NCBI RefSeq assembly: GCF_006575665.1
Contig: NZ_CP041253.1
Location: 1,059,501 to 1,123,500, forward strand
From: Echinicola soli
Lineage (GTDB): Bacteria; Bacteroidota; Bacteroidia; Cytophagales; Cyclobacteriaceae
DNA length: 64,000 bases
Direction of reading: 5' to 3'
Shown here: positions 63,293 through 64,000 of the stretch, piece after piece
Position numbering within the stretch: position 1 is the first letter of the stretch
Layout of the letters: every line of letters starts with the position of its first letter
The notes under the pieces: model-generated
The model's input: only the letters and a program-made list of their open reading frames with translations
Databases searched by the model: none
Told to the model about the DNA's origin: nothing
Position numbers and translations under genes: made by a program

Positions 63293-63669
63293 GAAGGGAT
63301 CGGACCTTTAATTAGGTTTACAATTTCACAAAAATATGGATTATTCACGGAATACCCTTACCGTCTTCTAAAACCGTTTTTGCATCAGAATAGTTTGATT
63401 GTAAATTCTTTATTACGGGCGGCCGAGAAAACAATCGTCAAATTGAAAAAATCAACTGTTTTCACGCCTAAATCCCCTAAAGGGGACTTTCCAAAGCTCC
63501 CCTTTAGGGGATGGGGTCATTTTGGGGATTGGAATAAAAACCCTCAAATTTCTATTTAAAGACAGTTTTTGATCATATTTGAAATTTAGTCTGACGCCAG
63601 TAATTTTTAATAAGAAAAATCGTAATTATAAAGGAAACTTCCAACGCCCATGCGATTCAGACATTGTTA
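63293..63669. other. 377-bp gene-free interval with a strong palindrome
   Basis: Between the uvrA start and the stop of the next minus-strand gene. Apart from the palindrome at 63472-63512 no feature could be supported; the uvrA promoter must be in the first ~60 bp. Confidence 0.5.
63472..63512. repeat. Perfect 15-bp palindromic hairpin ('ATCCCCTAAAGGGGA')
   Basis: ATCCCCTAAAGGGGA (63472-63486) pairs perfectly with TCCCCTTTAGGGGAT (63498-63512), and the interior CTTTCCAAAG pairs with itself. This is a form of the 'cccctttaggggattt' intergenic repeat common in Bacteroidota. It may end the minus-strand gene at its left. Confidence 0.8.
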
Positions 63670-64000
63670 TTAGTCCTGCTTTTGGCTTCTTTTTCGTAGG
63701 GCTTCTTCATCTTCACCTGTCAGCGTGGATCGCATCCCACTGAGTGTGAGCTTCCACCAGTAGTTAAAAATAAATTTGCTTTGGTCCCGCTTAAAATAGA
63801 CCACTCCTTTTTTAAGCTCGCCTTTTGGACCGGGATTTTCTGAGCGTATCACCAGCTTATTGGTGAGGAATGAACCGATCTTCTGGAAAATGTTCTGCCC
63901 GTCGCCATAGGTTTTTCCACGGATGTCAATGGCCAGGTCATGATATTTCATGATCAACTCCCCGGATCCATCGATGTCATCAGCCGTGATATCAAAAGTC
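63670..64000 (-). CDS. C-terminal part of a large envelope protein (AsmA/DUF748-like, tentative), cut by right edge
   Basis: The frame is open to the right edge, so only the last ~110 residues are present; the methionine near 63957 is internal. The visible part starts FDITADDIDGSGELIMKYHDLAIDI and ends with FNYWWKLTLSGMRSTLTGEDEE. A beta-strand-rich stretch closing in 'FNYWWK-LSG-K/R-T' is a pattern I associate with the C-terminus of large AsmA/DUF748-like proteins of Bacteroidota that carry lipids between membranes. With so little sequence the family call is only tentative. Confidence 0.5.
   Translation of the reverse strand, partial: TFDITADDIDGSGELIMKYHDLAIDIRGKTYGDGQNIFQKIGSFLTNKLVIRSENPGPKGELKKGVVYFKRDQSKFIFNYWWKLTLSGMRSTLTGEDEEALRKRSQKQD

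Noticed and set aside
1..64000. tRNA, rRNA, riboswitch, insertion sequence or prophage
   Set aside because: No cloverleaf-like segment, known riboswitch core, transposase, integrase or phage structural gene was seen in any gap. A tRNAscan-SE and Infernal/Rfam run would settle the RNA question.

Overview
This window comes from a chromosome of a Bacteroidota species in the order Cytophagales, most likely a member of the Cyclobacteriaceae (Echinicola/Algoriphagus-like; the genus is an inference). The signs are a fused SecDF, several promoters with the Bacteroidota -7 box TAnnTTTG close to start codons, almost no Shine-Dalgarno sequences, LytTR two-component genes, a DUF6787 protein, a phosphosulfolactate synthase, and many intergenic palindromes of types common in this phylum. 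I see no rRNA, tRNA, transposase, prophage or CRISPR array. Most genes are housekeeping genes in short operons.

Layout. 0-2 kb: the 5' part of a DsbD-type gene cut by the left edge, and an M20 dipeptidase. 2.1-4.5 kb: two tandem arrays of a ~101-110 bp repeat (17 full units) flanking a small GxxExxY (PD-(D/E)XK-like) gene. 4.5-10.4 kb: TRIC-type channel, a methyltransferase/patatin pair, an AT-rich membrane protein, prmA, tpiA and recX. 11-17 kb: M14 peptidase, DUF6787, ABC exporter, M23 peptidase and a threonine/serine dehydratase. 17.7-20.3 kb: glyA-tatC-rpiB operon. 20.4-26.5 kb: outer-membrane protein, udk, rdgB, a small membrane protein and secDF.

26.7-31.4 kb holds a cluster I cannot match to a named system: two paralogous ~220-residue seven-helix membrane proteins, an acidic protein ending in a Cys-Pro-Pro-Asn-Cys tail between them, a histidine kinase overlapping the second membrane protein, a NarL-type regulator and an oxidoreductase. 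32-36 kb: SRPBCC protein, Crp/Fnr regulator, an NlpE/COG3650/META fusion lipoprotein, an outer-membrane protein and an SGNH hydrolase gene interrupted by one nonsense codon. 36-43 kb: PIF1/RecD-like helicase, secreted Gfo/Idh/MocA protein, mtgA, an RsmF/NSUN methyltransferase and hflX.

43-51 kb: rfbC, a CpsB/YwqE-type PHP phosphatase and an epimerase in one operon; then a TPR protein, phosphosulfolactate synthase, a DUF368 polyprenyl-phosphate transporter coupled to aroE, and a PLP decarboxylase with a structured leader. 51-57.5 kb: GH2 glycosidase, PIN-PhoH ATPase, and a compact AT-rich two-gene unit (AAA ATPase plus PIN nuclease) that resembles a defence or toxin module. 57.5-64 kb: an orphan LytTR regulator, a LytS/LytR-type pair, uvrA, and the 3' end of a large envelope protein cut by the right edge.

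The best candidates for undescribed biology are the repeat arrays around the GxxExxY gene (with diverged solo copies elsewhere in the window), the 7TM/CPPNC/kinase cluster, and the ATPase-PIN pair.
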